Shown here in pieces: positions 17,747-27,268 of a stretch of DNA of 64,000 nucleotides. Source of the stretch: Rhodovulum marinum (GTDB taxonomy: Bacteria; Pseudomonadota; Alphaproteobacteria; Rhodobacterales; Rhodobacteraceae); assembly GCF_004343075.1 (NCBI RefSeq), contig NZ_SLXP01000008.1, forward strand, positions 124,001-188,000, given 5' to 3'. Positions within the stretch are counted from its first letter, which is position 1; every line of letters begins with the position of its first letter. The position numbers and the translations under genes were made by a program. The notes under the pieces are model-generated. The model was given only the letters and a program-made list of their open reading frames with translations, did no database searches and was not told the DNA's origin.

Positions 17747-18734
17747 CGGGGTCCTTCTCGGACTCGAAGCCCAGCGTGGCGGGGTCGAGTTCGTAATGCG
17801 CCCCGCAGAATTGGCAGTCGGCGGTCACGATGCCCTCATCGGTGGTCATGTGGCCGATATCCTTGGCCGAATAGATCGACAGGCTTTGCCGTACGCGATC
17901 CTCGGAACAGGTGCACCCGAATTGAACCGGCTGGGCATCGAAAACGCGCGGCTGTTCTTCGTGGAACAAACGCACCAGCAATTCGGTCGGCTGCACCGAG
18001 GGGCCGATCAGTTCCATGTCCTCGACCGTATCGAGCAGGGTGTTGGCTCGGGTCCAGTCCTCGGCCTCAGCACCCTCGAGGATGTCATCGGCCTGCAGCA
18101 GGCCGTCATCACCGCTGCCGCCCTCGGTGACCGAGGGCGTTGACGCCTCGGGCATCAGCTGCAGCATAACGCCACCCGCACGCCAATGCTCGGCCTGCCC
18201 CGGTACACGGGTGCGCCCGAAGGTAAGCGCGAATCGGGTCGGCAATTGTTCGGACTGGGCGAAATAGGTCTCTGCGCAGGCCGAAAGCGACCCCCCGGCA
18301 AGCGGCGTGATCCCCTGATAGGGCACCATGTCCCGACCCTGGTCGATCAAAAGGGCGAAATATCCCTGCCCGATTTGGCCGAACGGTTCGGCGCCCTGCA
18401 CCAGGCGATCGGCGTCAAAGCTGGCATAGGCGCGGATCAGGGCCGGTGCGCCATCCTCGCCCGGTGCATAGTAATCGGTCGCGATCAACCGCGCCGGACC
18501 GTCACCCCGGATCTGCATCGACAATTTCCAGCGCAGCTTGATCGCCTGGCCGATCAGCGCGGTCAGCAGGGCCGCCTCGGCGACCAGCGCCTCGATCTCG
18601 GGCGGATAGTTGTGCTGCGCCAGGACCTGGTCCAGCACGCCATCCAGGCGTGCGACCCGCCCGCGGACGGCGCTGCGGTCAAGCTGAAAGGGCAGGACGG
18701 TGTCGTCCCAGGCGATCTTCGATCCGAGTGACAT
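17733..18734 (-). CDS. hslO: Redox-regulated chaperone Hsp33
   Basis: A cytosolic holdase chaperone activated by oxidation. The 333-residue protein has the Hsp33 domain (GDGPARLIATDYY, AETYFAQSEQLPTRF) and the C-terminal zinc switch with CTCSEDR and CQFCGAHY. It ends in an acidic tail and is slightly longer than the E. coli protein because of an acidic insert near residues 200-225. The ATG at 18734 is divergent from a NUDIX gene. A heat-shock-like promoter candidate lies just upstream. Confidence 0.95.
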   Translation of the reverse strand: MSLGSKIAWDDTVLPFQLDRSAVRGRVARLDGVLDQVLAQHNYPPEIEALVAEAALLTALIGQAIKLRWKLSMQIRGDGPARLIATDYYAPGEDGAPALIRAYASFDADRLVQGAEPFGQIGQGYFALLIDQGRDMVPYQGITPLAGGSLSACAETYFAQSEQLPTRFALTFGRTRVPGQAEHWRAGGVMLQLMPEASTPSVTEGGSGDDGLLQADDILEGAEAEDWTRANTLLDTVEDMELIGPSVQPTELLVRLFHEEQPRVFDAQPVQFGCTCSEDRVRQSLSIYSAKDIGHMTTDEGIVTADCQFCGAHYELDPATLGFESEKDPDADA

Positions 18735-18772
18735 GGGGTTCCCTTGGCTCTGGGCCTTGGCTCACGCGCCTT

Positions 18773-18798
18773 ATATAGAGGCTGCGTTCCGAGCACAA
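18773..18798 (-). promoter_or_regulatory. Candidate promoter for hslO, possibly sigma-32
   Basis: Minus-strand TTG (18798-18796), a 16-base spacer and TCTATAT (18779-18773), overlapping a TATATA at 18777-18772. It resembles alphaproteobacterial heat-shock promoters imperfectly. The evidence is sequence match only. Confidence 0.35.
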
Positions 18799-18811
18799 AG
18801 GGGGGGTGGTC

Positions 18812-19258
18812 ATGATCAGGCGATTCGGTGAACCGGTCCGCCCGGGCCAACGCTACCGCATCCGGCCCGGGGCATATGCCGTCCTGGAACGCGACGGCGC
18901 GCTGCTGGTCACGCACCAAGCCGAACCGATCCCGGAATACCAGCTGCCGGGCGGCGGGATCGATCGCGGCGAATCGCCCCTGGCCGCATTGCACCGTGAG
19001 GTATTCGAGGAAACCGGCTGGCGGATCGACATTCGGCGCCGGCTGGGGGCGTTTCGCCGGTTCACCTTCATGCCGGAATACGACCTTTGGGCCGAAAAGC
19101 TGTGTACGATCTACCTGGCGCGTCCGGTTCGGGCCCATGGCGATCCGCACGAACCCGGCCATACCGCGCTCTGGTTGCCCGCCGAAGAGGCCGTTCACCG
19201 GCTGGACAATGCCGGCGACCGGCATTTCGTAGCGCGGTTCCTGGGTCTGGCGCGCTAA
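18812..19258 (+). CDS. NUDIX hydrolase (MutT-like)
   Basis: A 148-residue NUDIX protein with a textbook box GGGIDRGESPLAALHREVFEETGW (only its key positions matter: G at the start, the REVFEE core, G near the end), around residues 48-72. Substrate is unknown; a nucleoside diphosphate derivative is typical. I chose the ATG at 18812, which follows a G-rich ribosome site; a GTG six bases earlier is possible. It is divergent from hslO, and its TAA overlaps the stop of the receiver-PP2C gene on the other strand by four bases. Confidence 0.85.
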   Translation: MIRRFGEPVRPGQRYRIRPGAYAVLERDGALLVTHQAEPIPEYQLPGGGIDRGESPLAALHREVFEETGWRIDIRRRLGAFRRFTFMPEYDLWAEKLCTIYLARPVRAHGDPHEPGHTALWLPAEEAVHRLDNAGDRHFVARFLGLAR

Positions 19259-20514
19259 CCGAACTCGAACAGAACGCCCGAAATATCGTCGGGCAGATCC
19301 GGCCCACCGGCAAAGCCGATGACATCGGCCAACAAAGCCTCGAAAAACGCCTCGCCACGAATGGCGGCATTCTTGACCATCAGCTGGCACAGTCCGTCCT
19401 CGCCCAACTGCTCATCCGTTGGCGAGGGGCATTCCGTGATCCCGTCCGAAGCAAGCAGTACCCGGTCACCGGGCGCAAGGCGGGCCGTGCCGGCCTCGAA
19501 GCTGGCACCGGGAATCAGCCCGACCGGCAGCCCCCCCCCGCCCAGGTATTCCACGCTGCCATCGGCGCGCTGGATCGCAGGATAGGGGTGCCCGGCCTGT
19601 ACGAAGCTGATTTCGCCGGTTTCCAGCGTGACCATGGCAAGCAGGATCGTGAAGTAATGTTCGGTCTCCAGCTCTTCCAGGAACAGCCGGTTCAAATGCT
19701 CGACGACCTCCTCGGGCGGGCGGGCGTGGATGCGGCCATCGGAATCTTCCTCAAGCGCAAGGTTCTGTTCCGCCGAGGAAGAAGCCAGAAGCCCGGCAAG
19801 CCGCGCCGTCACCATGGCAGAGCTGATTCCGTGGCCCGAAACGTCGACCGAGAACAGGCCCAGCTTTCCGTCGCCCGCCGGGAAAAAGCCGACCAGATCG
19901 CCGCCGACATGGCCACAGGGACGCAGCAAAAGCGATACCTCGGACGCGCCGAACCGGCGCGAACGTTCACGCACCAGCGATTGTTGCAGCTTGCGCGCCT
20001 CGACCAGGTCGCGGTCGATCGCATCGTACAGCGTGCGCAGTTCGCCCAGCGTCGAACTCAGCAGCCTGTTCTGTTCGCGCAGTTGGTATTCCATGCGCAG
20101 GATACGTTCGCCCGAGGCGATCCGCGCACGCAATTCATTGGCGTTCACCGGCTTGGTCAGGAATTCGTCGGCGCCGACATCGAGACCATGCACCATCTCG
20201 CCGGTTTCCGATTTCGAGGTCAGCAGGATGAAATAGCCGTAGCTGTCACGCGGGAGCGCGCGAAAGGCGCGGCAGAATTCCGGCCCGTTCATTCCGGGCA
20301 TCATCCAGTCGCTGATGATCAGGTCGACCGGGCGATCGCGGCAGATTTCCAGCGCCTCTTCGGCAGAGCCGCATTCCACCACCTCATACCCCCAGCGTTC
20401 CAGCGAAACGCGCAGGATTCGCCTTTGCAGGCGGCTGTCGTCCACCAGCAGGACCAACCGCACCAGGGCGTGTGGTTCGTGCCGGAACTCTGGCTGATCG
20501 GTCTCGACGTTCAC
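19255..20514 (-). CDS. Response regulator fused to PP2C-type serine phosphatase (RsbU/RbaY-like)
   Basis: A 419-residue cytosolic signalling protein. Residues about 18-135 are a receiver domain with an intact acidic pocket (DD25-26), phospho-acceptor D69 in LIISDWMMPGMNG, LLTSKS and K121. A linker helix (about 140-185) leads to a PP2C/SpoIIE phosphatase domain (about 195-415) with FSVDVSGHGISSAM, LLASDGITE and PDDISGVLFEF holding the metal-binding Asp residues. This architecture matches RbaY of Rhodobacter capsulatus, which acts in a partner-switching pathway affecting the gene transfer agent. No RbaV/RbaW-like genes are in the window. I chose the GTG at 20514, which has an AAGGA site; a GTG at 20538 is possible. 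Confidence 0.88.
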   Translation of the reverse strand: MNVETDQPEFRHEPHALVRLVLLVDDSRLQRRILRVSLERWGYEVVECGSAEEALEICRDRPVDLIISDWMMPGMNGPEFCRAFRALPRDSYGYFILLTSKSETGEMVHGLDVGADEFLTKPVNANELRARIASGERILRMEYQLREQNRLLSSTLGELRTLYDAIDRDLVEARKLQQSLVRERSRRFGASEVSLLLRPCGHVGGDLVGFFPAGDGKLGLFSVDVSGHGISSAMVTARLAGLLASSSAEQNLALEEDSDGRIHARPPEEVVEHLNRLFLEELETEHYFTILLAMVTLETGEISFVQAGHPYPAIQRADGSVEYLGGGGLPVGLIPGASFEAGTARLAPGDRVLLASDGITECPSPTDEQLGEDGLCQLMVKNAAIRGEAFFEALLADVIGFAGGPDLPDDISGVLFEFG

Positions 20515-20675
20515 GGGCGTCCTTGCACTTGTCCGCACCCGGCTTAGGCCGGACCGCCTTAACGCCGGGTGAAAGATCGCTTTCGAGCTATTTTGCCCTT
20601 CGGAATTACGTACCGTTAAATCCCCGACCCTAGGGTAGGCGACGAGGTGGGGGCCTGTCAGAGGTGAAAAGTGCG

Positions 20676-21005
20676 ATGATCGACTGGACCAGAGTTGAAG
20701 AGTTGCGCAGCGAAGTTGGCGAAGACGCCTTCGACGAGGTGCTCGACCTGTTCCTGGAAGAGGTGGACGAGGTCATGAACCGGCTGCGCGAAACCCCCGA
20801 TCCGGAATGTCTGCCCGCAGACCTGCATTTCGTGCGCGGCTCGGCGCTGAACCTGGGGCTCAAGGACTTCTGTGCGATCTGCCAGGGGATCGAACACCGG
20901 CTGGCACGTGGCGAATCCGTCGAACTGGGCAAGTTGCTGGATTGCTATGCCGAATCGAAATCGCTGTTGATGGCGCAGGGCCGGGCGGGCACGAAAGTGG
21001 CCTAG
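20676..21005 (+). CDS. Stand-alone histidine phosphotransfer (Hpt) domain protein
   Basis: A 109-residue four-helix phosphotransfer protein. The phosphorylatable histidine is His51 in LHFVRGSALNLGL, matching the H-x-x-[KR]-G-S-A consensus. It has no other domain. It is divergently arranged with the receiver-PP2C gene (162 bases between starts), whose receiver is an obvious candidate phosphate acceptor; that link is inference. The ATG at 20676 follows GAGGTG nine bases upstream. The stop overlaps that of ilvA by four bases on the opposite strand. Confidence 0.85.
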   Translation: MIDWTRVEELRSEVGEDAFDEVLDLFLEEVDEVMNRLRETPDPECLPADLHFVRGSALNLGLKDFCAICQGIEHRLARGESVELGKLLDCYAESKSLLMAQGRAGTKVA

Positions 21006-22249
21006 ATCAGGAATTCCGACAGCACGACGTCATCGGTGATATCGCGGTGGACCAGGCCCTGCGCGTCCATCCGGGCGAACAGCGCGGGGAAGTTGTCCGC
21101 ACGCGACGTCTCGATCCCGATCAGAACGGTGCCGAAGTTGCGCGCCGATTTCTTGAGGTATTCAAAGCGCGCGATGTCGTCATCCGGCCCCAGAAGATCA
21201 AGGAAATCGCGCAACGCCCCCGGCCGCTGGGGCAGGCGCAGGATGAAATATTTCTTCACCCCCGAATAGCGCTGGGCGCGCTCCTTGACCTCGGGCAAGC
21301 GCTCGAAATCGAAATTGCCACCCGAGGTGACGCAGACAACACGCTTGCCCCTTATCTGGTCGGCCAGCACGGGAAGCACGTCGACCGCCAGGGCACCCGC
21401 CGGTTCCAGCACGATACCCTCGACGTTCAGCATCTCCAGCATGGTGGCACAGATCCGATCCTCGGGGGCCGCCAGAACGGACGCGGGGTCGATCCCGGCC
21501 AGCGCGGCGAACGTCTTTTCGCCGATACGGGCCACCGCCGCGCCATCCACGAAACTGTTCACCTTCGGCAGCGTGACCGGCCCACCCGCCGCGACCGCCG
21601 CGGCCAGCGAGGCGCCGCCCGCCGGCTCGACGAAAATCGCCTTCGTTTCGGGCGCGGCAGCCTTAAGGACCGATACGACACCGGCCGCCAGCCCGCCCCC
21701 GCCCACCGGCAGGATCACCATGTCGGGCGGCGCATCCAGGGCATCCATAAATTCCACCGCGACCGAGGCCTGCCCCTCGATCACGTCCGAATCGTCGAAC
21801 GGGGCCAGAAAGTGCCCGCCCGCCTCGGCGCAATAAGCCTGGGCGGAACTGAGCGTATCGTCGAAGTAATCGCCGATCAGCCGGATCTCGATATTGTCAC
21901 CGCCAAAGGTGCGGGTCTTGTCGATCTTCTGGCGCGGCGTCGTTACCGGCATGAACACGACACCATTCACCCCGAAATGACGGCAGACATAGGCCACGCC
22001 CTGGGCATGGTTGCCCGCGCTTGCGCAGACGAACAGACGTTGGTCCGGCCGTTCGGCCAGCACCTTGCGCATGGCGTTGAAGGCACCGCGCAGCTTGTAG
22101 GACCGCACCGGGGTCAAGTCCTCGCGTTTCAGCAGGATGTCTGCGCCGAATCGTTCGGACAGGTGCAGGTTGGACTGCAGCGGGGTCGGCGGGAACAACT
22201 CGCGCAGGGCGGATTCGGCCGCGCGTGCCCTGGAAATAAAGTCTTGCAT
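21002..22249 (-). CDS. ilvA: Threonine ammonia-lyase
   Basis: A PLP enzyme that deaminates threonine to 2-oxobutanoate, the first step toward isoleucine. The 415-residue protein has the PLP-lysine motif in VRSYKLRGAFNAM, CASAGNHAQGVAY, the glycine loop PVGGGGLAAG, and CVTSGGNFD. A single ACT-like regulatory domain occupies the last 80 or so residues (KKYFILRLPQRPGALRDFL). I took the ATG at 22249, which has an AGGAAGTC site, rather than the in-frame start at 22402, whose extra 51 residues are not IlvA-like. It is divergent from the repeat-protein gene and convergent with the Hpt gene. Confidence 0.94.
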   Translation of the reverse strand: MQDFISRARAAESALRELFPPTPLQSNLHLSERFGADILLKREDLTPVRSYKLRGAFNAMRKVLAERPDQRLFVCASAGNHAQGVAYVCRHFGVNGVVFMPVTTPRQKIDKTRTFGGDNIEIRLIGDYFDDTLSSAQAYCAEAGGHFLAPFDDSDVIEGQASVAVEFMDALDAPPDMVILPVGGGGLAAGVVSVLKAAAPETKAIFVEPAGGASLAAAVAAGGPVTLPKVNSFVDGAAVARIGEKTFAALAGIDPASVLAAPEDRICATMLEMLNVEGIVLEPAGALAVDVLPVLADQIRGKRVVCVTSGGNFDFERLPEVKERAQRYSGVKKYFILRLPQRPGALRDFLDLLGPDDDIARFEYLKKSARNFGTVLIGIETSRADNFPALFARMDAQGLVHRDITDDVVLSEFLI

Positions 22250-22422
22250 GACTTCCTGTCGCGCGAAACCCGCCCGGGATGCAAGCTTTTGCGCGCGAAT
22301 GAGGCATGCGGCCCCTATTGTTTCCTTGTCTTTTTTACCTTGCGTCAAAAATTTGCCCCGATGGCCCCCTAGGTTCGAGTTCAAGAAAAGTTGCTGCCCC
22401 ACTGGGACGCACGGAGGTGACC

Positions 22423-23505
22423 ATGAAGAAAGTTCTTACCCATACGTTGTCCGCGCTTGCGATCGCGGCGCTGACGGCCACCCCGCTCTCCCTGGCGATG
22501 GTGACGCTATCGGCCGACCTTGCCTTCGCGAAAAGCGATAATGGTGGCGGCAACGGCGGGGGCAACGGTGGCGGCAACGGCGGGGGCAACGGTGGCGGCA
22601 ACGGTGGCGGCAACGGTGGCGGCAACGGTGGCGGCAACGGAAACGCTGGGGGCAATTCCGGCGGTAACGGCAAGAGCGCCGACAAAGGGAACAACGGCAA
22701 GAGCCATTCCTTCGGTTTGAGCTTCAGCAATGGCAAGGCGCTCGGCAAGGAAAAGGCAGCCGCGAACGGCAAAGCCAACGGCAAGGCCAATCAGAACCGG
22801 GCGACCAAGACGCAAGCCAGACGCGCGGCGCCCAAAGCACCGTCGATCAACTCGGTACTGAAGGGGCTGAATGCCATGCACGCCAGTGCGACGGCCCGTG
22901 CGAACGCTGCGCCTAACAGTCAGGTGGGTCGGATCGAGAACTATCGCGTCACCAGCGTCGCGGCGCAGGCCGCGACCGCCACCCTTACCGAAGCGCAGGC
23001 CGAACTTGAATCGTTTAAGACCGCGAATCCCGATCTCTTCGACATCGAGACCGGCGCCTATCTGGGCGGCACCACCACGGACCTGACCGCCGCGATCGCG
23101 GAACTCGAAGGTACCAGCGCGCTGGCATCGGACTACGAAGCGCTGGCCGACGCCTTGGCCGCGGCCGAACCAGATACGCCGGAGGCGAAGCTCGCGCAGG
23201 CCGACCTGGATTCGTTCAAGGCGGCCAATGCCGATCTCTTCGATGCCGAGACCGGTGCCTATTCCGGGCCGGCGAGCGGCGATATCGCCGGCGAACTGGC
23301 CGAACTCGAAGCCGCGCGCGACGCCGCGGCTGAATACGAGGCCGTGGCCGAAACGGTAACCGCTGCGCAGGCTGAGCTCGCCGAGGCCAAGACCACCCAG
23401 ACGTCGGCCTTCTTCGAAGCCTCGAACGGCCGCGAGATCACCCGTGAGGCGATGGTCGCGTTCCACGAGGCGCTTGACCTGGACCCGCCGGCCGAAGACG
23501 GCTGA
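22423..23505 (+). CDS. Secreted protein with Gly-Gly-Gly-Asn repeats and two tandem C-terminal repeats
   Basis: A 360-residue protein of unknown function. An N-terminal signal peptide ends near ADLAFA|K (about residue 36). It is followed by eight perfect GGGN units, then a Lys/Asn/Gly-rich basic stretch (KANGKANQNRATKTQARRAAPKA, key feature: many Lys and Arg). The second half has two diverged repeats of about 65 residues, each containing the pattern F-K-x-A-N-x-D-L-F-D-x-E-T-G-A-Y, separated by Ala/Glu-rich helices. The basic, low-complexity centre suggests binding to a polyanion or surface polymer, which is inference. The ATG at 22423 has an excellent GGAGGTGA site. It is divergent from ilvA. 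Confidence 0.82.
   Translation: MKKVLTHTLSALAIAALTATPLSLAMVTLSADLAFAKSDNGGGNGGGNGGGNGGGNGGGNGGGNGGGNGGGNGNAGGNSGGNGKSADKGNNGKSHSFGLSFSNGKALGKEKAAANGKANGKANQNRATKTQARRAAPKAPSINSVLKGLNAMHASATARANAAPNSQVGRIENYRVTSVAAQAATATLTEAQAELESFKTANPDLFDIETGAYLGGTTTDLTAAIAELEGTSALASDYEALADALAAAEPDTPEAKLAQADLDSFKAANADLFDAETGAYSGPASGDIAGELAELEAARDAAAEYEAVAETVTAAQAELAEAKTTQTSAFFEASNGREITREAMVAFHEALDLDPPAEDG
22543..22638 (+). repeat. Eight 12-bp tandem repeats encoding GGGN
   Basis: Eight in-frame copies of GGTGGCGGCAAC or its variant GGCGGGGGCAAC run without interruption. The repeat is in phase with codons, so slippage would change the number of GGGN units without breaking the frame. Confidence 0.95.
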
Positions 23506-23533
23506 TCGGGCATCACCCGGCTTTAGGAAACAG

Positions 23534-23561
23534 AAGGGCGGTCCCAGAAGGGGCCGCCCTT
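23534..23561 (+). terminator. Possible terminator after the repeat-protein gene
   Basis: A 12-bp stem (AAGGGCGGTCCC, loop AGAA, GGGGCCGCCCTT, with one G-T wobble) lies 29 bases after the stop. It lacks a long T run (GCTCCTTT follows), so termination may be partial. It also stands 60 bases before argG. Confidence 0.5.
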
Positions 23562-23621
23562 GCTCCTTTGGGCGAAACGAAATAAACGCCGCCGGAAGCC
23601 ACCCAAACCGGAGCGATCCCC

Positions 23622-24842
<1,221 letters not shown>

Positions 24843-24845
24843 GCG

Positions 24846-25568
24846 TCAGAGGACAAGGCGATGCGGATAGAGGCGCTGGTAATAGGCCAGCGCCTTTTCC
24901 GTCATGGCGGCATGTGAACCCGTCAGCACGGGCAATGGCCCCTCGGGTCCGGCGAACCCCGTGCTGCGATGCACCGCCGCGTACCAGACCGGCGCCCATA
25001 CGCCATCCTGCGCGTTCCCGCCCTTGGGCCAGGACAGCATCGCGGGCGTGAACCCGATCCCCAGCGCCGCGCACAGCTTGCGCAGCATACCCTCGGGGTC
25101 GTTGCGGATATCGGCGCTGTCCACCACCACAGGCGCACGGCCCGTGCGCTGCGCCACGCGGTCGAACAATTCGGCCTGCTGGGCAAAACCGATATCGTCC
25201 AGCGTCGGGTTTTCGTATTTCGCGGCGAAACTGGCCAGAACGCGGGCGGGGTGCCGGATCAGGAAGACGTTGGTCACCTGGTCCATCCAGTCCCGCGGGA
25301 TACCGGCGATCATGTGCTGGCACATGTGTTTCTGGTAGAAATGCGTCTTTCCCCCGGGCACCGGCCCTGTCAGCCGCCCCGCGACCTTGTCCGGGTCGAT
25401 CTCGCCCGTGGCGATGATCTGGTCGTGCATCGGATGGGCAAGGCCGGTCATCGCCAGGTAGGCGGCATAGAACGGTTCGTCCCAGACTGCGCAATCGCCC
25501 CGCGCCGCAAAGGCATACATCATCGCCGTCGACAGGTTGCGGGGTCCCGACCACATCGCGATCCGCAT
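24846..25568 (-). CDS. Sulfotransferase-family protein
   Basis: A 240-residue protein of the sulfotransferase superfamily. The 5'-phosphosulfate loop is WSGPRNLSTAMMYAFAARGD-like at residues 5-24 (key residues Arg, Asn, Ser, Thr), and the 3'-phosphate motif is FLIRHPARVLASFAAKYE. The acceptor molecule is unknown, and a non-sulfating role is possible because several roseobacter members are uncharacterised. I took the ATG at 25568 (MRIAMWSGP) rather than the GTG at 25604. It is convergent with argG. Confidence 0.8.
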   Translation of the reverse strand: MRIAMWSGPRNLSTAMMYAFAARGDCAVWDEPFYAAYLAMTGLAHPMHDQIIATGEIDPDKVAGRLTGPVPGGKTHFYQKHMCQHMIAGIPRDWMDQVTNVFLIRHPARVLASFAAKYENPTLDDIGFAQQAELFDRVAQRTGRAPVVVDSADIRNDPEGMLRKLCAALGIGFTPAMLSWPKGGNAQDGVWAPVWYAAVHRSTGFAGPEGPLPVLTGSHAAMTEKALAYYQRLYPHRLVL

Positions 25569-25742
25569 CAGCGGAAGGCTCCGACACCGATGTTGGCATG
25601 GCACATGGTCAGGCTCCTTTCGCCGCCAGCCTATCCGTCGCGGCGGATGTTACAAGCGGTCCCGCCTGCGTGAGGTCACGGGCTTGTGCCTTCCCCACGG
25701 TTTTCGGGCAGGCGTATCTTTGACCGAAAAAGGAAACACGCC

Positions 25743-26408
25743 ATGATGATGTCGCTCAAGAATACCAAGCCGATGCTTCTGGCCATCGCGATCGCCCTGG
25801 GGATCGTCGCGGAATGCGAGCAGGCCCGCGCCGCCGACTTGCAGACCGCGGTGGTCGCCGGGGGATGCTTCTGGTGCGTCGAGGCCGATTTCGAAAAGGT
25901 CAAAGGCGTGCGTGAGGTCGTCTCTGGCTATACCGGCGGAACGGTGGCGAACCCCAGCTACAAACAGGTGGTGCGCGGCGGCACCGGCCATTACGAGGCA
26001 GTGCAGATCACCTATGACGCGGATGTCATAAGCTACGATCAGATCCTCTCGTTGTTTTTCCGATCGGTCGACCCGACCGACGCAGGCGGGCAGTTCTGCG
26101 ACCGGGGCGACAGCTATCGCACCGCGGTTTTCGTCTCTGACCCGGCCGAAAAGCAGGCGGCCGAGGCCGCCAAGGCGCAGGCACAATCGGCACTGGGCCG
26201 CGCGGTGGTCACGCCGGTCCTCCCCGCCAAGCCATTCTACAAGGCCGAGGACTATCACCAGGATTATTACAAGAAGGGCGATCTCGTGATCACCCGCTTC
26301 GGCCCGAAATCGAAGTCCGAAGCCTATAAACGCTACCGCGAGGCCTGCGGGCGCGATGCCCGCGTGCGCCAGCTTTGGGGAGACGCCGCGCCGTTTACCG
26401 GGTCCTAG
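25743..26408 (+). CDS. msrA: Exported peptide methionine sulfoxide reductase MsrA
   Basis: Reduces methionine-S-sulfoxide in damaged proteins. The 221-residue protein carries the catalytic [12 protein letters not shown] (Cys42, Cys45) followed by SGYTGG, and [13 protein letters not shown]. Unlike the usual cytosolic MsrA it begins with a signal peptide ending ARA|AD near residue 30, so it should act in the periplasm. A C-terminal [12 protein letters not shown] adds a resolving-type Cys. It starts at the ATG 25743 and ends with its TAG overlapping the stop of rbsK on the other strand. Confidence 0.93.
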   Translation: MMMSLKNTKPMLLAIAIALGIVAECEQARAADLQTAVVAGGCFWCVEADFEKVKGVREVVSGYTGGTVANPSYKQVVRGGTGHYEAVQITYDADVISYDQILSLFFRSVDPTDAGGQFCDRGDSYRTAVFVSDPAEKQAAEAAKAQAQSALGRAVVTPVLPAKPFYKAEDYHQDYYKKGDLVITRFGPKSKSEAYKRYREACGRDARVRQLWGDAAPFTGS

Positions 26409-27268
26409 GCGCGTTCGGTGAGGAAGGCCCTGACCTCGGCAAGCGTGGGCATGGCGTCTGTCGTGCCCGGCCGGGTCACCTGAATCGCGGCGGCGGCGGT
26501 GGCGTAACGCAGCGCACCGGTACGGTCTTTTCCTAGATCGAGCGCCGCGACCAGCGACCCGATGAAACAATCCCCCGCGCCGGTGGTATCCATGGGTTTC
26601 ACGGGAAAGGCCGGCGCGGCAATACATTGCCCGTCGAAATACCAAGTGGCGCCATTGGCACCGTCGGTCACGATCACCTCGGGTCCTGTAACCTCGCCCA
26701 GGGCAGAACGCATTTGCGCGGCCTCGACCGCGTTCAACACCAACAGCGACAGCCGCGGCAACACCGCGCCCAACGCGACCAGATCGAAAGGCGCCGCCGA
26801 GTAGACCACGTGCATCCCACGCCCGACGGCCAGCGCCGCCGCCTCAGCCTGATGCGATGTCTCGTTCTGCATCAGCAGCGTGTCGCCCGGCCCCGCATCG
26901 GCCAGCGCCGCCTCGATCCGCACCCCATCCTGCCGGGCATTGGCGCCGGGAAAGATCACGATGGCGTTTTCACCGTCCGGGGCAACGTTGATGATGGCGT
27001 GGCCCGTTGGGTGGTCGGATTGCACGACATGCGCGGTGTCGACCCCGAATTCCGCCAGACGATCCACCGCCCAGCGCCCATCGGGACCGACCGCACCGAT
27101 ATGCACGACCCGCGCACCCCCCAGGGCTGCGGCAACCGACTGGTTCGCGCCCTTGCCGCCAAGTCCGCGGAACAGCCCGGTCGCGGCAAGGGTTTCGCCT
27201 GGCGCCGGCAGATGCGGAACCGAATAGACGTTGTCCGCATTGATCGAGCCCAGGCAATAGACGGTCAC
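26405..27268 (-). CDS. rbsK: PfkB-family sugar kinase, ribokinase-like
   Basis: Phosphorylates ribose or a related sugar. The 287-residue PfkB protein has [12 protein letters not shown] near residue 38 and the catalytic [13 protein letters not shown] near 240, with Asp as base. Ribokinase is the best fit, but no ribose transporter is next to it, so another sugar or nucleoside is possible. The GTG start shares one base with the maeB stop (TAGTG), indicating coupled translation in a maeB-rbsK unit. That pairing has no obvious metabolic logic. Confidence 0.82.
   Translation of the reverse strand: MTVYCLGSINADNVYSVPHLPAPGETLAATGLFRGLGGKGANQSVAAALGGARVVHIGAVGPDGRWAVDRLAEFGVDTAHVVQSDHPTGHAIINVAPDGENAIVIFPGANARQDGVRIEAALADAGPGDTLLMQNETSHQAEAAALAVGRGMHVVYSAAPFDLVALGAVLPRLSLLVLNAVEAAQMRSALGEVTGPEVIVTDGANGATWYFDGQCIAAPAFPVKPMDTTGAGDCFIGSLVAALDLGKDRTGALRYATAAAAIQVTRPGTTDAMPTLAEVRAFLTERA

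Noticed and set aside
19087-20547. A 486-codon plus-strand frame opposite the receiver-PP2C gene
   Set aside because: The minus strand holds intact receiver and phosphatase motifs; the plus frame is low-complexity His/Arg/Gln-rich shadow sequence.
22507-23466. Long minus-strand frame opposite the GGGN-repeat gene
   Set aside because: Arises from the repeat composition; the plus strand has a strong ribosome site and signal peptide.
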